Assembly (NCBI RefSeq): GCF_019132875.1
Contig: NZ_JAHSPF010000005.1
Location: 349,799-413,798 of the forward strand
Direction: 5' to 3'
Length of the DNA: 64,000 nt
Source: Erwinia phyllosphaerae
Lineage (GTDB): Bacteria > Pseudomonadota > Gammaproteobacteria > Enterobacterales > Enterobacteriaceae
Shown in pieces: positions 37,533-47,298 of this stretch. The notes under the pieces are model-generated. The model had not been told where the DNA came from. It did not search any database and was given only the letters and a program-made list of their open reading frames with translations. Position 1 is the stretch's first letter. Each line of letters starts with the position of its first letter. A program made the position numbers and the translations under genes.

Positions 37533-38573
37533 TTACGGCGCAGGGAAAGTATAACGGCGATGAATCGCCTCAAGACCCTGCATCACCTCTTCATCCAGCG
37601 TCAGATTGTAGCTGTCGATATTGGTTTTTAACTGCTCCAGCGTGGTAGCGCCCAGCAGCGTGCTGGCAACAAAAGGCTGCTGACGGACAAATGCCAGCGC
37701 CATCTGTGACGGATCCAGATGGTGCTTTTTCGCCAGCGCGACATACTCAGCTATTGCCAGCTCAGCCTGTTCGCCGCTGTAGCGCGTAAAGCGGCTAAAC
37801 AGCGTGTTACGTGCGCCTGCAGGTTGCGCACCGTTCAGGTATTTTCCGCTCAGCGTACCAAAAGCCAGGCAGGAGTAGGCCAGCAGCTCCACGCCTTCGT
37901 GCTGGCTGATTTCCGCCAGGCCAACTTCAAAGCTACGATTCAGCAGGCTGTAAGGATTCTGGATAGAAACAATGCGCGGTAGCTCGTGCTTTTCGGCCAG
38001 CTGCAAATAGCGCATCACGCCCCAGGGGGTTTCATTGGAAACGCCGATATACCGGATTTTCCCGGCGCGCACCTGCTCGTTCAACGCTTCCAGCGTTTCC
38101 AGCAGCGTTACCGTTGCGGTGCTGTCTGCGTATTCGTAGTTCAGTCTTCCAAAATAGTTGGTTTGACGCTGCGGCCAGTGCAGCTGGTAAAGATCAATAT
38201 AATCGGTATTAAGCCGTTTCAGGCTGGCATCCAGCGCGGCGCGAATATTTTTACGATCCAGCGCCTGACCCGGACGAATTGAGGCGTCGGCACCGCGTAC
38301 CGGGCCAGCGACTTTTGACGCCAGAATAATTTTTTCGCGATTGCCGCGTGCTTTCAGCCAGCTGCCGATATAGGTTTCGGTTAATCCCTGCGTTTCCGGA
38401 CGCGGCGGTACCGGATACATTTCGGCGGTATCAATCAGATTAATGCCGGAACGCAGCGCTAAATCGAGCTGGGCATGCGCATCGGCTTCGCTGTTCTGCT
38501 CGCCAAAGGTCATGGTGCCTAATCCCAGGCTGCTGACTTCCAGCGTACTGTGGGGAATACGATGATAATGCAT
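37533..38573 (-). CDS. tas: Aldo/keto reductase Tas
   Basis: This 346-residue NADP(H)-linked aldo/keto reductase starts MHYHRIPHSTLEVSSLGLGT and contains NLIDTAEMYPVPP (catalytic Asp and Tyr), a Lys in IILASKVAG and a His in YQLHWPQR: the D-Y-K-H tetrad. E. coli tas was found as a multicopy suppressor of a tyrosine auxotroph; its natural substrate is unclear. ATG 38573 is preferred to an open extension 50 codons upstream because AAGGAAG precedes it and E. coli Tas has the same length. Confidence 0.93.
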   Translation of the reverse strand: MHYHRIPHSTLEVSSLGLGTMTFGEQNSEADAHAQLDLALRSGINLIDTAEMYPVPPRPETQGLTETYIGSWLKARGNREKIILASKVAGPVRGADASIRPGQALDRKNIRAALDASLKRLNTDYIDLYQLHWPQRQTNYFGRLNYEYADSTATVTLLETLEALNEQVRAGKIRYIGVSNETPWGVMRYLQLAEKHELPRIVSIQNPYSLLNRSFEVGLAEISQHEGVELLAYSCLAFGTLSGKYLNGAQPAGARNTLFSRFTRYSGEQAELAIAEYVALAKKHHLDPSQMALAFVRQQPFVASTLLGATTLEQLKTNIDSYNLTLDEEVMQGLEAIHRRYTFPAP

Positions 38574-38744
38574 TTGCCGGCTTCCTTTTTCATTATTAAG
38601 AACCGGCCCGGCGCCACAATGGCAGGTTACCAGCGCCAGATCCGGCTTTTGACTATAACCGTCGGGCACAGCAGGGGGAAGAGCAGATTTATCGGGAAGT
38701 GCGGTAAGCCACCTGGTTGACACGCTCAGGTGGCGAGATAGGGT

Positions 38745-38960
38745 TTAACGTTCGACAATCGAGGAAACCTCGTCGCCGTTAATCTGGAGTTCATGGCCGG
38801 AGCGGTCAGTATATTTAACCAGGCCGGTATCCGCGTCGATTTCCGGTTTACCCTGGGTCATAATCATTTTCCCATCTTTGGTCGCCATAACATAATCGCT
38901 GCTGCAACCGCCCAATAGCGTAGCCAGCATCAATACGGCTGCGCCTGACATCAACTTCAT
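38745..38960 (-). CDS. ygdR: YgdR-type small lipoprotein (YgdI/YgdR family)
   Basis: The 71-residue precursor has a signal ending in lipobox LLGGC (Cys19) and a single SH3-like domain ([21 protein letters not shown]) typical of DUF903 lipoproteins. Function is unknown. It lies between tas and ygdQ in the E. coli order. Confidence 0.9.
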   Translation of the reverse strand: MKLMSGAAVLMLATLLGGCSSDYVMATKDGKMIMTQGKPEIDADTGLVKYTDRSGHELQINGDEVSSIVER

Positions 38961-39124
38961 AATTCGCTCCCTTAGCCTGAAAATATCTCCCGATAGTAAT
39001 AGCTTATTTTAGAGAAAGCGTTAACCGCAGAACTCCGAAAAGCGTGGTGTAGCACGACAAACTATTGACTTTGATCGTGAAATCGTCAGGAAAGAGGCCG
39101 ACCGGCAATGCCGGTCAGCTCAGA

Positions 39125-39835
39125 TCAGGCGTGGTTTTTTTTGCTGCGCAGCAGATTGAGGCACTCTACGGCCATAGAGAAAAACATGGCGAAATAGATA
39201 TAACCTTTTGGTACGTGGATATTGAAACTTTCCAGAATAAGGGTAAAACCTACCAGGATCAGAAAAGAGAGCGCCAGCATTTTGACCGAAGGATGACGCT
39301 CAACAAATTCGCCAATAACGCGGGCGGCAAACATCATCACGCCAACCGCAATCACTACGGCCGCCATCATAATAATCAAATGATCGGAAAGTCCTACAGC
39401 GGTGATAACGGAATCCAGGCTAAAAATAATGTCGAGCAGCATAATCTGCACGATGGCCCCGATAAAAGAGTGCACGTTAGTCTTGTGCTCCTCTTCGTTG
39501 CCTTCAATCGTTTCGTGGATCTCCTGGCTTGATTTCCATAACAGGAAAAGCCCGCCAAACAGCAAAATCAAATCTCGTGCGGAAAAATCGTGATCCATCA
39601 GGGTAAACAGCGGGGTAGTCAGGCGAATAACCCAGGCGATAGAAGCCAGCAGGCCCAGACGCATCAGCATGGCGCCCGCAAGGCCCACACGGCGCGCGGC
39701 ATTCTGTTGCTGCTTAGGGAGCTTAGCTACCACCAGAGAAAGAAAGATAATGTTATCAATACCCAGGACGATTTCCAGAATCGTCAGCGTACCCAGTGCC
39801 AGCCAGGCGTTGGGATCGGCAATCCAGTCAAACAT
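39125..39835 (-). CDS. ygdQ: TerC-family inner-membrane protein YgdQ
   Basis: The 236-residue protein has about seven membrane segments and the TerC-family acidic motifs LEIVLGIDNIIFLSLV and IIFSLDSVITAVGLS. TerC-like proteins are linked to metal (often manganese) export or secretion-associated metalation; YgdQ itself is poorly characterised. It is near-identical in layout to E. coli YgdQ. A short hairpin (GACCGGCA/TGCCGGTC, about 39098-39115) follows its stop on the minus strand side. Confidence 0.92.
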   Translation of the reverse strand: MFDWIADPNAWLALGTLTILEIVLGIDNIIFLSLVVAKLPKQQQNAARRVGLAGAMLMRLGLLASIAWVIRLTTPLFTLMDHDFSARDLILLFGGLFLLWKSSQEIHETIEGNEEEHKTNVHSFIGAIVQIMLLDIIFSLDSVITAVGLSDHLIIMMAAVVIAVGVMMFAARVIGEFVERHPSVKMLALSFLILVGFTLILESFNIHVPKGYIYFAMFFSMAVECLNLLRSKKNHA

Positions 39836-39904
39836 ACAAACGTCGCATCCTAAACGAAAGTTAAACGAAGAGTATACTCATCCGAATGCCAGTCAGCTAA
39901 AGCT

Positions 39905-40591
39905 TTACAGTAAAAAATGGCGGGCAAGAAGCGGGGCGGTAAAGGTCTTCTTCAGATAGAAGCCTCTCGGCAGCGTCATTATCGGCTGGCCATTTTCGCC
40001 AATGCCTTCCGTCAGCGCTTTGCTGTTGGCCGCTTTAGGACGGATTTGCAGTACTTCACCGTGGCGCGCGGTGATACGCTCTACCTGACCCAGCACGATC
40101 ATATCCATCAGCTCTTCCCAGTCACGCCGCAGCAAGGTTTCTTCTTCCTGATTCGGGCTCCAGAGAAGCGGCGCGCCGACGCGGCGTTCTGCCAGCGGGA
40201 TCGCTCTGTCGCCTTCAACCGGCATCCACAATACTCTGGCCAGCTTATGGCGCACGTGGCTGGTTTCCCAGACCAGGCCGCTGTTGCCGGTCAATGGGGC
40301 AACACAGACAAAGGTTGTTTCCAGCGGGCGGCCCTGTACATCAATCGGGATGGTTTTCAGTTCCACGCCAATATCTGCAAAGTCCTGCTCGGGCTTGCTG
40401 CCTGCGCTTGCACCCAGATAGCGCTCCAGCAGCATGCCAACCCACCCTTTGTCCCGACGTAAATCAGCCGGAATAGCCAGGCCGGCATTCAGTGCCAGCT
40501 CACCCAGCGTAAAGCCTGCCAGCTGGCGTGCACGCGCAAGCAAAATGGCTTCACTTTCAGGCCGCGGCACGGAAAAAAACGTTGCTGACAT
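39905..40591 (-). CDS. mutH: DNA mismatch repair endonuclease MutH
   Basis: MutH cuts the unmethylated strand at hemimethylated GATC sites when activated by MutL. The 228-residue product has the catalytic Asp70, Glu77 and Lys79 in [13 protein letters not shown], at the same numbers as in E. coli MutH (229 residues). ATG 40591 fits this numbering; the open frame upstream (30 codons) is not used. It is divergent from rppH, with a 684-bp gap holding DnaA-box-like sites. Confidence 0.95.
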   Translation of the reverse strand: MSATFFSVPRPESEAILLARARQLAGFTLGELALNAGLAIPADLRRDKGWVGMLLERYLGASAGSKPEQDFADIGVELKTIPIDVQGRPLETTFVCVAPLTGNSGLVWETSHVRHKLARVLWMPVEGDRAIPLAERRVGAPLLWSPNQEEETLLRRDWEELMDMIVLGQVERITARHGEVLQIRPKAANSKALTEGIGENGQPIMTLPRGFYLKKTFTAPLLARHFLL

Positions 40592-40782
40592 AAAGGCTTC
40601 TCTGTTGCTCAAAAAATAGACAGTGTTTTTTCCCGCTAAAAAACGCTGAACGGGAAGTGGGGGAAAGCGGAATAATAGCATGATTAATCATGCCTTTTTA
40701 TTTGCGTCCGCCTCTGTTTTGTCCGCGTGCGAAAAGGTTATGCCTGACTGCGCACCGACAATGAACAGGATCTTACACGTAG

Positions 40783-40791
40783 TTATCCACA
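40783..40791 (+). promoter_or_regulatory. DnaA box (perfect TTATCCACA)
   Basis: A perfect match to the strong DnaA box, 192 bp before the mutH start codon. Confidence 0.75.
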
Positions 40792-40900
40792 GAAAAATGG
40801 GATAAGTCGACTTTTATCACAGTACTGTTTCGATTTACAGGCTTGACTCGACCACTTTATCCATTTTTCCCCTTTTTTTGCTTATCATAGCGGCATAACC

Positions 40901-40909
40901 TGTGGATAA
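40901..40909 (-). promoter_or_regulatory. DnaA box (perfect, inverted)
   Basis: TGTGGATAA is a perfect DnaA box on the minus strand, 110 bp from the first box. Confidence 0.75.
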
Positions 40910-41097
40910 AAAAGGCGATGCTCGATCTTTCGCCAGTGCCTTAGCAGCCCGGTATGACACTAAGATTAAAGCGTTAAAACCCGCCGCCGACGTCAGGTAA
41001 ATTCCAATGCTTATAATCAGTTAACCACTATACTGATAGCGCGTGTATCGGCCGTCTGGAAAGTTTTCCCCAAACGTTAAGAGAGTTCTGCACAAAG

Positions 41098-41106
41098 ATA
41101 TCCACA
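41098..41106 (+). promoter_or_regulatory. DnaA-box-like 9-mer (one mismatch)
   Basis: ATATCCACA differs from the consensus at the first base. It lies about 170 bp before rppH and shares the following AGAAAA with the box at 40783. Confidence 0.5.
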
Positions 41107-41275
41107 GAAAAGGTGAATAAAATCGGGTAAAAAAGGCGGATTCTGTTTATAACTCGGGAAATGTTCGTAAGTTATCCCGCGAATGCCGCCCCACAGGGGG
41201 AAAAAGCAGTGGTTTACCGCCTGTAAGGAGTATGAAACAATCAGAACATCCGAGTTTTAAGTTTGAGGTAGTCCA

Positions 41276-41800
41276 GTGATCGATGATGATGGCTACCGCC
41301 CGAATGTTGGTATCGTAATTTGTAACAGGCAGGGACAAGTGTTGTGGGCCAGACGCTATGGCCAACACTCCTGGCAGTTTCCCCAGGGAGGGATAAATCC
41401 TGGAGAAACGGCAGAACAGGCGATGTATCGAGAACTCTTTGAGGAAGTTGGTTTACACCGCAAAGATGTGCGCATCCTTGCCTCTACCCGAAACTGGTTA
41501 CGCTATAAGTTGCCAAAACGTTTGGTGCGTTGGGACACAAAGCCGGTTTGTATCGGCCAGAAACAGAAGTGGTTTCTTCTGCAATTATTGTGCAATGACG
41601 CGGATATCAATATGCAAACCAGCAGCACGCCAGAGTTCGACGGCTGGCGCTGGGTAAGCTTCTGGTATCCTGTACGCCAGGTGGTCTCTTTTAAACGCGA
41701 CGTCTATCGGCGAGTGATGAAAGAGTTTGCCGGCGTGGTAATGCCGCTGCAGGAGAACGCCGTACCGCGAACTACGCCTTATCGACGGAAGAGAGGGTAA
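41276..41800 (+). CDS. rppH: RNA pyrophosphohydrolase RppH
   Basis: RppH removes pyrophosphate from the 5' end of mRNA, opening it to RNase E decay. The 174-residue Nudix protein carries the Nudix box [20 protein letters not shown] with VGL. The start is GTG at 41276, which also begins [20 protein letters not shown] as in E. coli RppH. ptsP begins 12 bp after its stop, so they are co-transcribed. Confidence 0.96.
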   Translation: MIDDDGYRPNVGIVICNRQGQVLWARRYGQHSWQFPQGGINPGETAEQAMYRELFEEVGLHRKDVRILASTRNWLRYKLPKRLVRWDTKPVCIGQKQKWFLLQLLCNDADINMQTSSTPEFDGWRWVSFWYPVRQVVSFKRDVYRRVMKEFAGVVMPLQENAVPRTTPYRRKRG

Positions 41801-41812
41801 GCCACTTAAAAT

Positions 41813-44059
41813 ATGCTTACACAGCTGCGCGAGATAGTTGAAAAAGTGGCAGGAGCGCCCCGGCTGACCGAGGCGCTCGATATTCTGGTCAGCGAAATTT
41901 GCCTGGCAATGGATACCGAAGTCTGTTCGGTTTATCTGGCCGACCACGACCGCCGCTGCTATTACCTGATGGCAACGCGTGGGCTAAAAAAACCGCGTGG
42001 CCGCACCGTTGCGCTGGCCTTTGACGAAGGGATCGTCGGGCTGGTCGGTCGGCTGGCCGAGCCTATCAACCTGGCGGATGCGCAGAGTCATCCCAGCTTT
42101 AAATATATTCCTTCCGTAAAAGAAGAGCGTTTCCGCTCTTTCCTCGGCGTGCCGATTATCAGCCGTCGCCAGCTGTTGGGCGTGCTGGTGGTGCAGCAGC
42201 GCGAACATCGCCAGTTCGATGAAAGCGAAGAGTCTTTCCTCGTTACGCTGGCTACGCAGATGGCCACCATTCTTTCCCAGTCGCAGCTGAATGCGCTGTT
42301 TGGGCAATATCGACAGACCCGCGTGCGTGCGCTGGCTGCCGCGCCGGGCGTGGCGGTGGCAAAGGGCTGGGTAGAAAGCAATCAGCCTTCGCTGGAAAAC
42401 GTCTCGGCGGCCTCCACGCTGGACGCGGTGCGCGAGCGGGAAAGGCTGTCGGTGGCAATGGATGAAGCCTCTGGCGAGTTTCGGCGCTACAGCAAACGCT
42501 TTACCTCCAGCGTGCATAAAGAAAGTGCGGCCATCTTCGACCTCTATTCGCACCTGCTGAGCGACAACCGCCTGAAGAAAGACCTTTATGCGGAGATCGA
42601 TAATGGCTCGGTCGCAGAGTGGGCGGTTAAAAAGGTTATTGAGAAGTTCGCCGCGCAGTTTGCCAGCTTACAGGATAGCTATCTGCGCGAGCGGGCCGGT
42701 GATTTGCGCGCGCTGGGCCAGCGTCTGCTGTTCCATCTTGACGATACGATGCAGGGCACTAACACGTGGCCCGCGCGCTTTGTGCTGGTTGCCGATGAGC
42801 TGAGCGCGACCACGCTTGCCGAGCTGCCGCACGAGCGCCTGGCTGGCGTAGTGGTCAGAGACGGTGCGGCCAACTCGCACGCGGCCATTATGGTGCGCGC
42901 AATGGGCATCCCAACGGTGATGGGTGCCGATATCCAGCCGGAAGTGCTGAACGGTAGACTGCTGATTGTCGATGGCTATCGCGGCGAGCTGCTGGTCGAT
43001 CCCGAACCGGTGCTGGTGCAGGAGTACCAGCGGCTTATCACCGAGGAAAATGAGCTAAGCAAGCTGGCGGAGGACGTGGTTGAGCGACCGGCGGCGCTGA
43101 AGTCTGGCGAGCCGATAAAGGTCATGCTCAACGCCGGTCTTAGCGCAGAGCACGAGCAGGCGCTGGGTAGCCGCGTGGATGGCGTCGGGCTTTACCGCAC
43201 GGAAATTCCGTTTATGTTACAAAACGGTTTCCCCTCGGAAGAAGAGCAGGTGGCGCAATATCAGGGCATGCTACAGCTGTTTCTGGAAAAGCCGGTAACG
43301 CTGCGTACGCTGGATGTCGGTGCGGACAAGCAGCTGCCTTATATGCCCATCAGCGAAGAAAACCCTTGTCTGGGCTGGCGCGGCATCCGCCTGACGCTGG
43401 ATCAGCCGGAAATTTTTCTGGTACAGGTTCGTGCAATGCTGCGCGCCAACGTCGCCAGCGATAACCTCAGCATCCTGCTGCCAATGATCACCAGCATCGA
43501 TGAAATTGATGAAGCGCTCAAACTGATCGAGCGTGCCGGAAAAGAAGTAGAGGAGATGCTGGGTTACGGCATCCCGAAACCGCGTATCGGCGTCATGATT
43601 GAAGTGCCTTCAATGATTTTTATGATCGGCCATCTGGCGAAGCGGGTCGACTTTGTCTCGGTTGGCACCAACGATCTGACGCAGTATCTGCTGGCTGTCG
43701 ATCGTAATAACACGCGTGTCGCTAACCTGTACGACAGCCTGCATCCCGCTATGCTGCGGGCGCTAAAAACCATTGCAGAAGAGGCGAAGCAGGCCGGAAT
43801 TGAGCTGTGCCTGTGCGGCGAAATGGCAGGCGATTCCAGCTGCGTCGCGCTGTTGATAGGGCTTGGCTATCATCACCTGAGCATGAACGGCCGTAACGTC
43901 GCGCGGGTCAAGTATCTGCTGCACCACATTGATTACGAAGAAGCGCAAAAGCTGGCGGAAGCGGGCTTGCAGGCGCAGCAGGCAACCGAGGTGCGCCATC
44001 TGGTCGCCACGTTTATGGAAAGACGCGGCCTGGGCGGGCTGATCCGTGGCGGACGCTAG
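41813..44059 (+). CDS. ptsP: PtsP (Enzyme I-Ntr) of the nitrogen phosphotransferase system
   Basis: The 748-residue protein has an N-terminal GAF domain (about 15-150), then a PEP-utilising Enzyme I core: the phosphorylated His356 in DGAANSHAAIMVRA and the PEP-binding barrel (GVGLYRTEIPFM, VGTNDLTQYLLAVDR, CLCGEMAGD). It passes phosphate from PEP to NPr and then EIIA-Ntr, linking nitrogen status (sensed by the GAF domain) to potassium and other controls. Length equals E. coli PtsP (748). Confidence 0.96.
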   Translation: MLTQLREIVEKVAGAPRLTEALDILVSEICLAMDTEVCSVYLADHDRRCYYLMATRGLKKPRGRTVALAFDEGIVGLVGRLAEPINLADAQSHPSFKYIPSVKEERFRSFLGVPIISRRQLLGVLVVQQREHRQFDESEESFLVTLATQMATILSQSQLNALFGQYRQTRVRALAAAPGVAVAKGWVESNQPSLENVSAASTLDAVRERERLSVAMDEASGEFRRYSKRFTSSVHKESAAIFDLYSHLLSDNRLKKDLYAEIDNGSVAEWAVKKVIEKFAAQFASLQDSYLRERAGDLRALGQRLLFHLDDTMQGTNTWPARFVLVADELSATTLAELPHERLAGVVVRDGAANSHAAIMVRAMGIPTVMGADIQPEVLNGRLLIVDGYRGELLVDPEPVLVQEYQRLITEENELSKLAEDVVERPAALKSGEPIKVMLNAGLSAEHEQALGSRVDGVGLYRTEIPFMLQNGFPSEEEQVAQYQGMLQLFLEKPVTLRTLDVGADKQLPYMPISEENPCLGWRGIRLTLDQPEIFLVQVRAMLRANVASDNLSILLPMITSIDEIDEALKLIERAGKEVEEMLGYGIPKPRIGVMIEVPSMIFMIGHLAKRVDFVSVGTNDLTQYLLAVDRNNTRVANLYDSLHPAMLRALKTIAEEAKQAGIELCLCGEMAGDSSCVALLIGLGYHHLSMNGRNVARVKYLLHHIDYEEAQKLAEAGLQAQQATEVRHLVATFMERRGLGGLIRGGR

Positions 44060-44103
44060 CCATTAAAGTTTACAGTTACCCGGGCCGCCTTTTATGCGGC
44101 CTG

Positions 44104-44112
44104 TGCTATGAT
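44104..44112 (+). promoter_or_regulatory. Extended -10 promoter element before lgt
   Basis: TGCTATGAT combines an extended TG with a TATGAT -10 about 83 bp before lgt. No good -35 is seen, as is common for extended -10 promoters. A GGCCGC/GCGGCC hairpin (about 44083-44100) sits directly upstream, after ptsP. Confidence 0.5.
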
Positions 44113-44194
44113 GCGCGCCTCTGTACGGCGCCACGCGCGCTCTGGTTTATTCATTCCGTCACCTGAAATCAGGGACTTTACATAATGGTGAAAG

Positions 44195-45076
44195 ATGACT
44201 AACGGCTATCTGGCTTTCCCCCAATTTGATCCGGTAATTTTCTCCGTCGGGCCGCTCGCTCTGCACTGGTATGGACTGATGTACCTCGTTGGTTTCATTT
44301 TCGCCATGTGGCTGGCAGTGCGTCGTGCCAACAAGCCCGGCAGCGGCTGGACAAAAGATGAGGTTGAAAACCTGCTGTACGCCGGTTTTCTGGGCGTCTT
44401 CCTCGGTGGCCGTATCGGCTATGTGCTGTTTTATAACCTGCCGCTGTTTCTGGATAATCCGCTTTATCTGTTTAAGGTCTGGGACGGCGGTATGTCGTTC
44501 CACGGTGGCCTGATTGGGGTTATCTGCGTGATGCTGTGGTTTGCGCATCGCACTAAACGCAACTTCTTCCAGGTTTCCGATTTTATTGCGCCGTTAATCC
44601 CGTTTGGGCTGGGCGCAGGCCGTCTGGGCAACTTTATCAATGGTGAACTGTGGGGACGCGTCGCGCCGGATTTGTCGTGGGCCATGCTGTTTCCTGGCTC
44701 CCGTAGCGAAGACGTTGCGCTGGTAGCAACCCATCCGGAATGGCAATCTTTGCTGGCTACCTACGGCGTGCTGCCGCGTCATCCTTCCCAGCTCTATGAG
44801 CTGCTGCTGGAAGGCGTGGTGCTGTTTATTATCTTAAATCTCTATATTCGTAAAAAACGCCCGATGGGCGCGGTCTCAGGGCTGTTCCTGCTTGGCTACG
44901 GCGCATTTCGCTTTATTGTCGAATACTTCCGTCAGCCGGATGCTCAGCTGGGCCTGTTTGACAACATTATCAGCATGGGACAAATCCTCTCGACGCCAAT
45001 GATTATCGCTGGTGCCATTATGATGATTTGGGCCTATCGCCGCCGTGCTGCGCAGCAACTTCGTGAGGAAAAATGA
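44195..45076 (+). CDS. lgt: Phosphatidylglycerol:prolipoprotein diacylglyceryl transferase
   Basis: Lgt attaches diacylglycerol to the lipobox Cys of prolipoproteins, the first step for all lipoproteins in the window. The 293-residue protein has about seven membrane segments and the Lgt signature [14 protein letters not shown]; the conserved HGG motif is in SFHGGLIG. The start follows GGTGAAAG. Its stop overlaps the thyA start (ATGA), as in E. coli. Confidence 0.96.
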   Translation: MTNGYLAFPQFDPVIFSVGPLALHWYGLMYLVGFIFAMWLAVRRANKPGSGWTKDEVENLLYAGFLGVFLGGRIGYVLFYNLPLFLDNPLYLFKVWDGGMSFHGGLIGVICVMLWFAHRTKRNFFQVSDFIAPLIPFGLGAGRLGNFINGELWGRVAPDLSWAMLFPGSRSEDVALVATHPEWQSLLATYGVLPRHPSQLYELLLEGVVLFIILNLYIRKKRPMGAVSGLFLLGYGAFRFIVEYFRQPDAQLGLFDNIISMGQILSTPMIIAGAIMMIWAYRRRAAQQLREEK

Positions 45077-45867
45077 AACAGTATCTGGAATTAATGCAAA
45101 AAGTGCTCGACGAGGGCACGCCGAAAAATGACCGTACCGGTACCGGGACACTGTCGATTTTTGGTCATCAGATGCGTTTCAACCTGCAGGAAGGTTTTCC
45201 GCTGGTCACCACGAAAAAATGCCATTTGCGTTCGATCATCCACGAGCTGCTGTGGTTTTTGAACGGCGATACCAACACGGCTTATCTAAAAGAAAACAAG
45301 GTTACTATCTGGGACGAGTGGGCCGATGAAAATGGCGACCTTGGCCCGGTTTACGGTAAGCAGTGGCGCAGCTGGGGCGCGGCTAACGGCCAGCAGATTG
45401 ACCAGCTGGCGAAGGTGATGCAGCAGCTGAAAAGCGATCCCGATTCCCGCCGCATTATCGTTTCCGCCTGGAACGTGGGCGAACTTGATGAGATGGCGCT
45501 GGCGCCGTGTCACGCTTTCTTCCAGTTTTATGTGGCGAACGGCAAGCTTTCCTGCCAGCTTTACCAGCGTTCCTGCGATGTGTTCCTCGGCCTACCGTTT
45601 AACATCGCCAGCTACGCGCTGCTGGTGCACATGGTGGCGCAGCAGTGCGATCTGGAACCGGGTGATTTTGTCTGGACGGGCGGCGATACGCACCTTTACA
45701 GCAATCATCTGGAACAGGCCAATTTGCAGTTGACGCGCGAGCCGCGTCCATTGCCGAAACTGGTGATCAAGCGTAAACCGGCTTCGCTGTTTGATTATCG
45801 TTTTGAAGATTTTGAGATTGAAGGTTACGATCCCCATCCCGCTATCAAAGCGCCGGTGGCTATCTGA
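45073..45867 (+). CDS. thyA: Thymidylate synthase
   Basis: ThyA converts dUMP to dTMP with methylene-tetrahydrofolate. The 264-residue product has the catalytic Cys146 in [12 protein letters not shown] and matches E. coli ThyA in length. It is translationally coupled to lgt by a four-base overlap and ends before a terminator. Confidence 0.97.
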   Translation: MKQYLELMQKVLDEGTPKNDRTGTGTLSIFGHQMRFNLQEGFPLVTTKKCHLRSIIHELLWFLNGDTNTAYLKENKVTIWDEWADENGDLGPVYGKQWRSWGAANGQQIDQLAKVMQQLKSDPDSRRIIVSAWNVGELDEMALAPCHAFFQFYVANGKLSCQLYQRSCDVFLGLPFNIASYALLVHMVAQQCDLEPGDFVWTGGDTHLYSNHLEQANLQLTREPRPLPKLVIKRKPASLFDYRFEDFEIEGYDPHPAIKAPVAI

Positions 45868-45873
45868 CGGATT

Positions 45874-45903
45874 AAGGGAGCGGGTTACCGCTCCCTTTGT
45901 TCT
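45874..45903 (+). terminator. Terminator of lgt-thyA
   Basis: AAGGGAGCGG (45874-45883), loop GTTA, CCGCTCCCTT (45888-45897), then TGTTCTT. Confidence 0.88.
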
Positions 45904-45962
45904 TCCCGTTTAGCGCATTTATTTTTCTCTACCAGCCTCTGTTTCGGCTCCCATCCCCTGGT

Positions 45963-46162
45963 CCCGTTCCTCTGTTATTGCGGGCACATACCCGGCTTTT
46001 AACATCCCGGCTCCCGTTCCTCTGTTATTGCAGGTCTATACCCGGCTTTTAATATCCCGGCTCCCGTTCTTCTGTTATTGCGGGCACATACCTGGCTTTT
46101 AACATCCCGGCTCCCGTTCCCCTGTCATTGCGGATCCATACCCGGCTTTTAACATCCCGAAT
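45963..46162. repeat. Four 50-bp tandem repeats before ppdA
   Basis: Units start at 45963, 46013, 46063 and 46113 (CCCGTTCC/T...), an exact 50-bp period. Each contains CTGTTATTGC or CTGTCATTGC, CATACCCGGCTTTTAA or close variants, and most end with CATCCCGGCTCCCG. They are much alike, so expansion is recent. The sequence is unrelated to the 49-bp repeats at 14787. The region lies between the thyA terminator and the ppdA leader, with no gene. Not CRISPR, as there are no spacers. Confidence 0.92.
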
Positions 46163-46294
46163 ATCGTGTTGTTTTGCGACACATCTTCTAAAAAAATGTT
46201 GCTGAAAGTGGGTGCAGATGAATGGCCGGAAGACGTCTCGCAATTCGCTACTTTCCCGCTGGTATCGCTAGCCGACACGGGCACAATAGCCGTT

Positions 46295-46744
46295 ATGAAC
46301 AGAAACGGTTTTACCTTGCTGGAGCTGCTGGTGGTGATGGTTATCGCCAGTATATTGACGACGGCTGCCGCAGGCAGCTGGCAACAGTGGCGGCAGACGC
46401 AGCGGCTCAACGCCAGCGCACGACAAATTCAGCATTTCTTGCTGCGCTTACGCAATGATGCCAACTGGCACAATCGACAGGCGCTGTTATGGCGCACGAG
46501 CGGCGTTCCGTGGTGTCTGGGTAGCGGCCCGCGCCAGCAGCATTGTGCGGGCAGGCAGCGCTGGCTGCTGCTCGCGCCGTGGCGGGAGATCAAACTCTTA
46601 TCGTTAACGGAGGGGATGGGATTTTATGGTCGCCGCAACGTCGCAAAACCTGGCCGGATCGTTATTGCCAGCGCGGCAGGCGAGCGGCATATCATCCTGT
46701 CCTCACGCGCCAGAGTGCGTATCTGCCGGGACGCCTGTCCATGA
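46295..46744 (+). CDS. ppdA: Prepilin-like minor pseudopilin PpdA
   Basis: The 149-residue product begins MNRNGFTLLELLVVMVIASI, a type IV prepilin leader cut after Gly5 with Glu at +5 of the mature protein, followed by the usual hydrophobic helix and a globular domain. These minor pilins of the ppdA-ppdB-ygdB-ppdC cluster likely prime a type IV or type II-like pilus; the role in enterobacteria is unclear. The frame is open 43 codons further up, but ATG 46295 puts the leader at the normal length. Its stop overlaps ppdB (ATGA). Confidence 0.87.
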   Translation: MNRNGFTLLELLVVMVIASILTTAAAGSWQQWRQTQRLNASARQIQHFLLRLRNDANWHNRQALLWRTSGVPWCLGSGPRQQHCAGRQRWLLLAPWREIKLLSLTEGMGFYGRRNVAKPGRIVIASAAGERHIILSSRARVRICRDACP

Positions 46745-47298
46745 GATGCCTTTCCATAAAAAGCGCGGGCTTTACGCTGCCGGAAATGATGATTGCGCTG
46801 GCGATCGGTGGCGTACTCATGCTGGGTGCCGCAAGGTTTTTACCGCTGCTGCAAATGAATAATCTGCGCATGCTGATGACTTTTCAGCTGCGAGAAGAGC
46901 TACAGCTGATGATGGCCACGCTGGCGAAAAACGTCCGCCGGGCAGGTTACTGCCATGGAGAATGCCAGGGCAAGGCCCTGATAACCAGCAGTAACGGCCA
47001 GTGCCTGCTGCTGCGCTGGGATGAAAACAGCAACGGTAAATGGGAAAATGCCGACAGCGAAACCAGCGATTACTATGGTTTCCGGCTACGTAACGGCAGC
47101 CTGGAGGCGCAGCGCGGCGTAGATAGCTGTGAAAGCAGCGGCTGGGAAAAAATGAACGATCCGGCCAGCGTGATCATCAGTGACTTTCGCGTTGTCAGAA
47201 AAGCGCAGCAGGTTCAGCTACGGCTAAGCGGCTATGCGCTCGGCTTCCCCCTTCAGGCGCTTACCGTTGAACGCTGGGTAACGGGAGAAAACCTGTGA
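46741..47298 (+). CDS. ppdB: Prepilin-like minor pseudopilin PpdB
   Basis: The 185-residue product begins MRCLSIKSAGFTLPEMMIAL, a type IV prepilin leader with cleavage before Phe11 and Glu at +5, then a hydrophobic helix and a GspJ-like globular region with three or more cysteines. The frame is open upstream, but ATG 46741 overlaps the ppdA stop and gives a normal leader. It overlaps ygdB by four bases at its end. Confidence 0.88.
   Translation: MRCLSIKSAGFTLPEMMIALAIGGVLMLGAARFLPLLQMNNLRMLMTFQLREELQLMMATLAKNVRRAGYCHGECQGKALITSSNGQCLLLRWDENSNGKWENADSETSDYYGFRLRNGSLEAQRGVDSCESSGWEKMNDPASVIISDFRVVRKAQQVQLRLSGYALGFPLQALTVERWVTGENL

Larger units (their letters stand above)
40592..41275. other. 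mutH-rppH intergenic region
   Basis: This 684-bp gap contains no credible gene. It holds three DnaA-box-like 9-mers (listed separately), many T- and A-rich stretches, and presumably the mutH and rppH promoters. Confidence 0.7.

Noticed and set aside
46166..46294. Upstream extension of ppdA by 43 codons
   Set aside because: It would bury the type IV prepilin leader inside the protein; ATG 46295 gives the normal leader.
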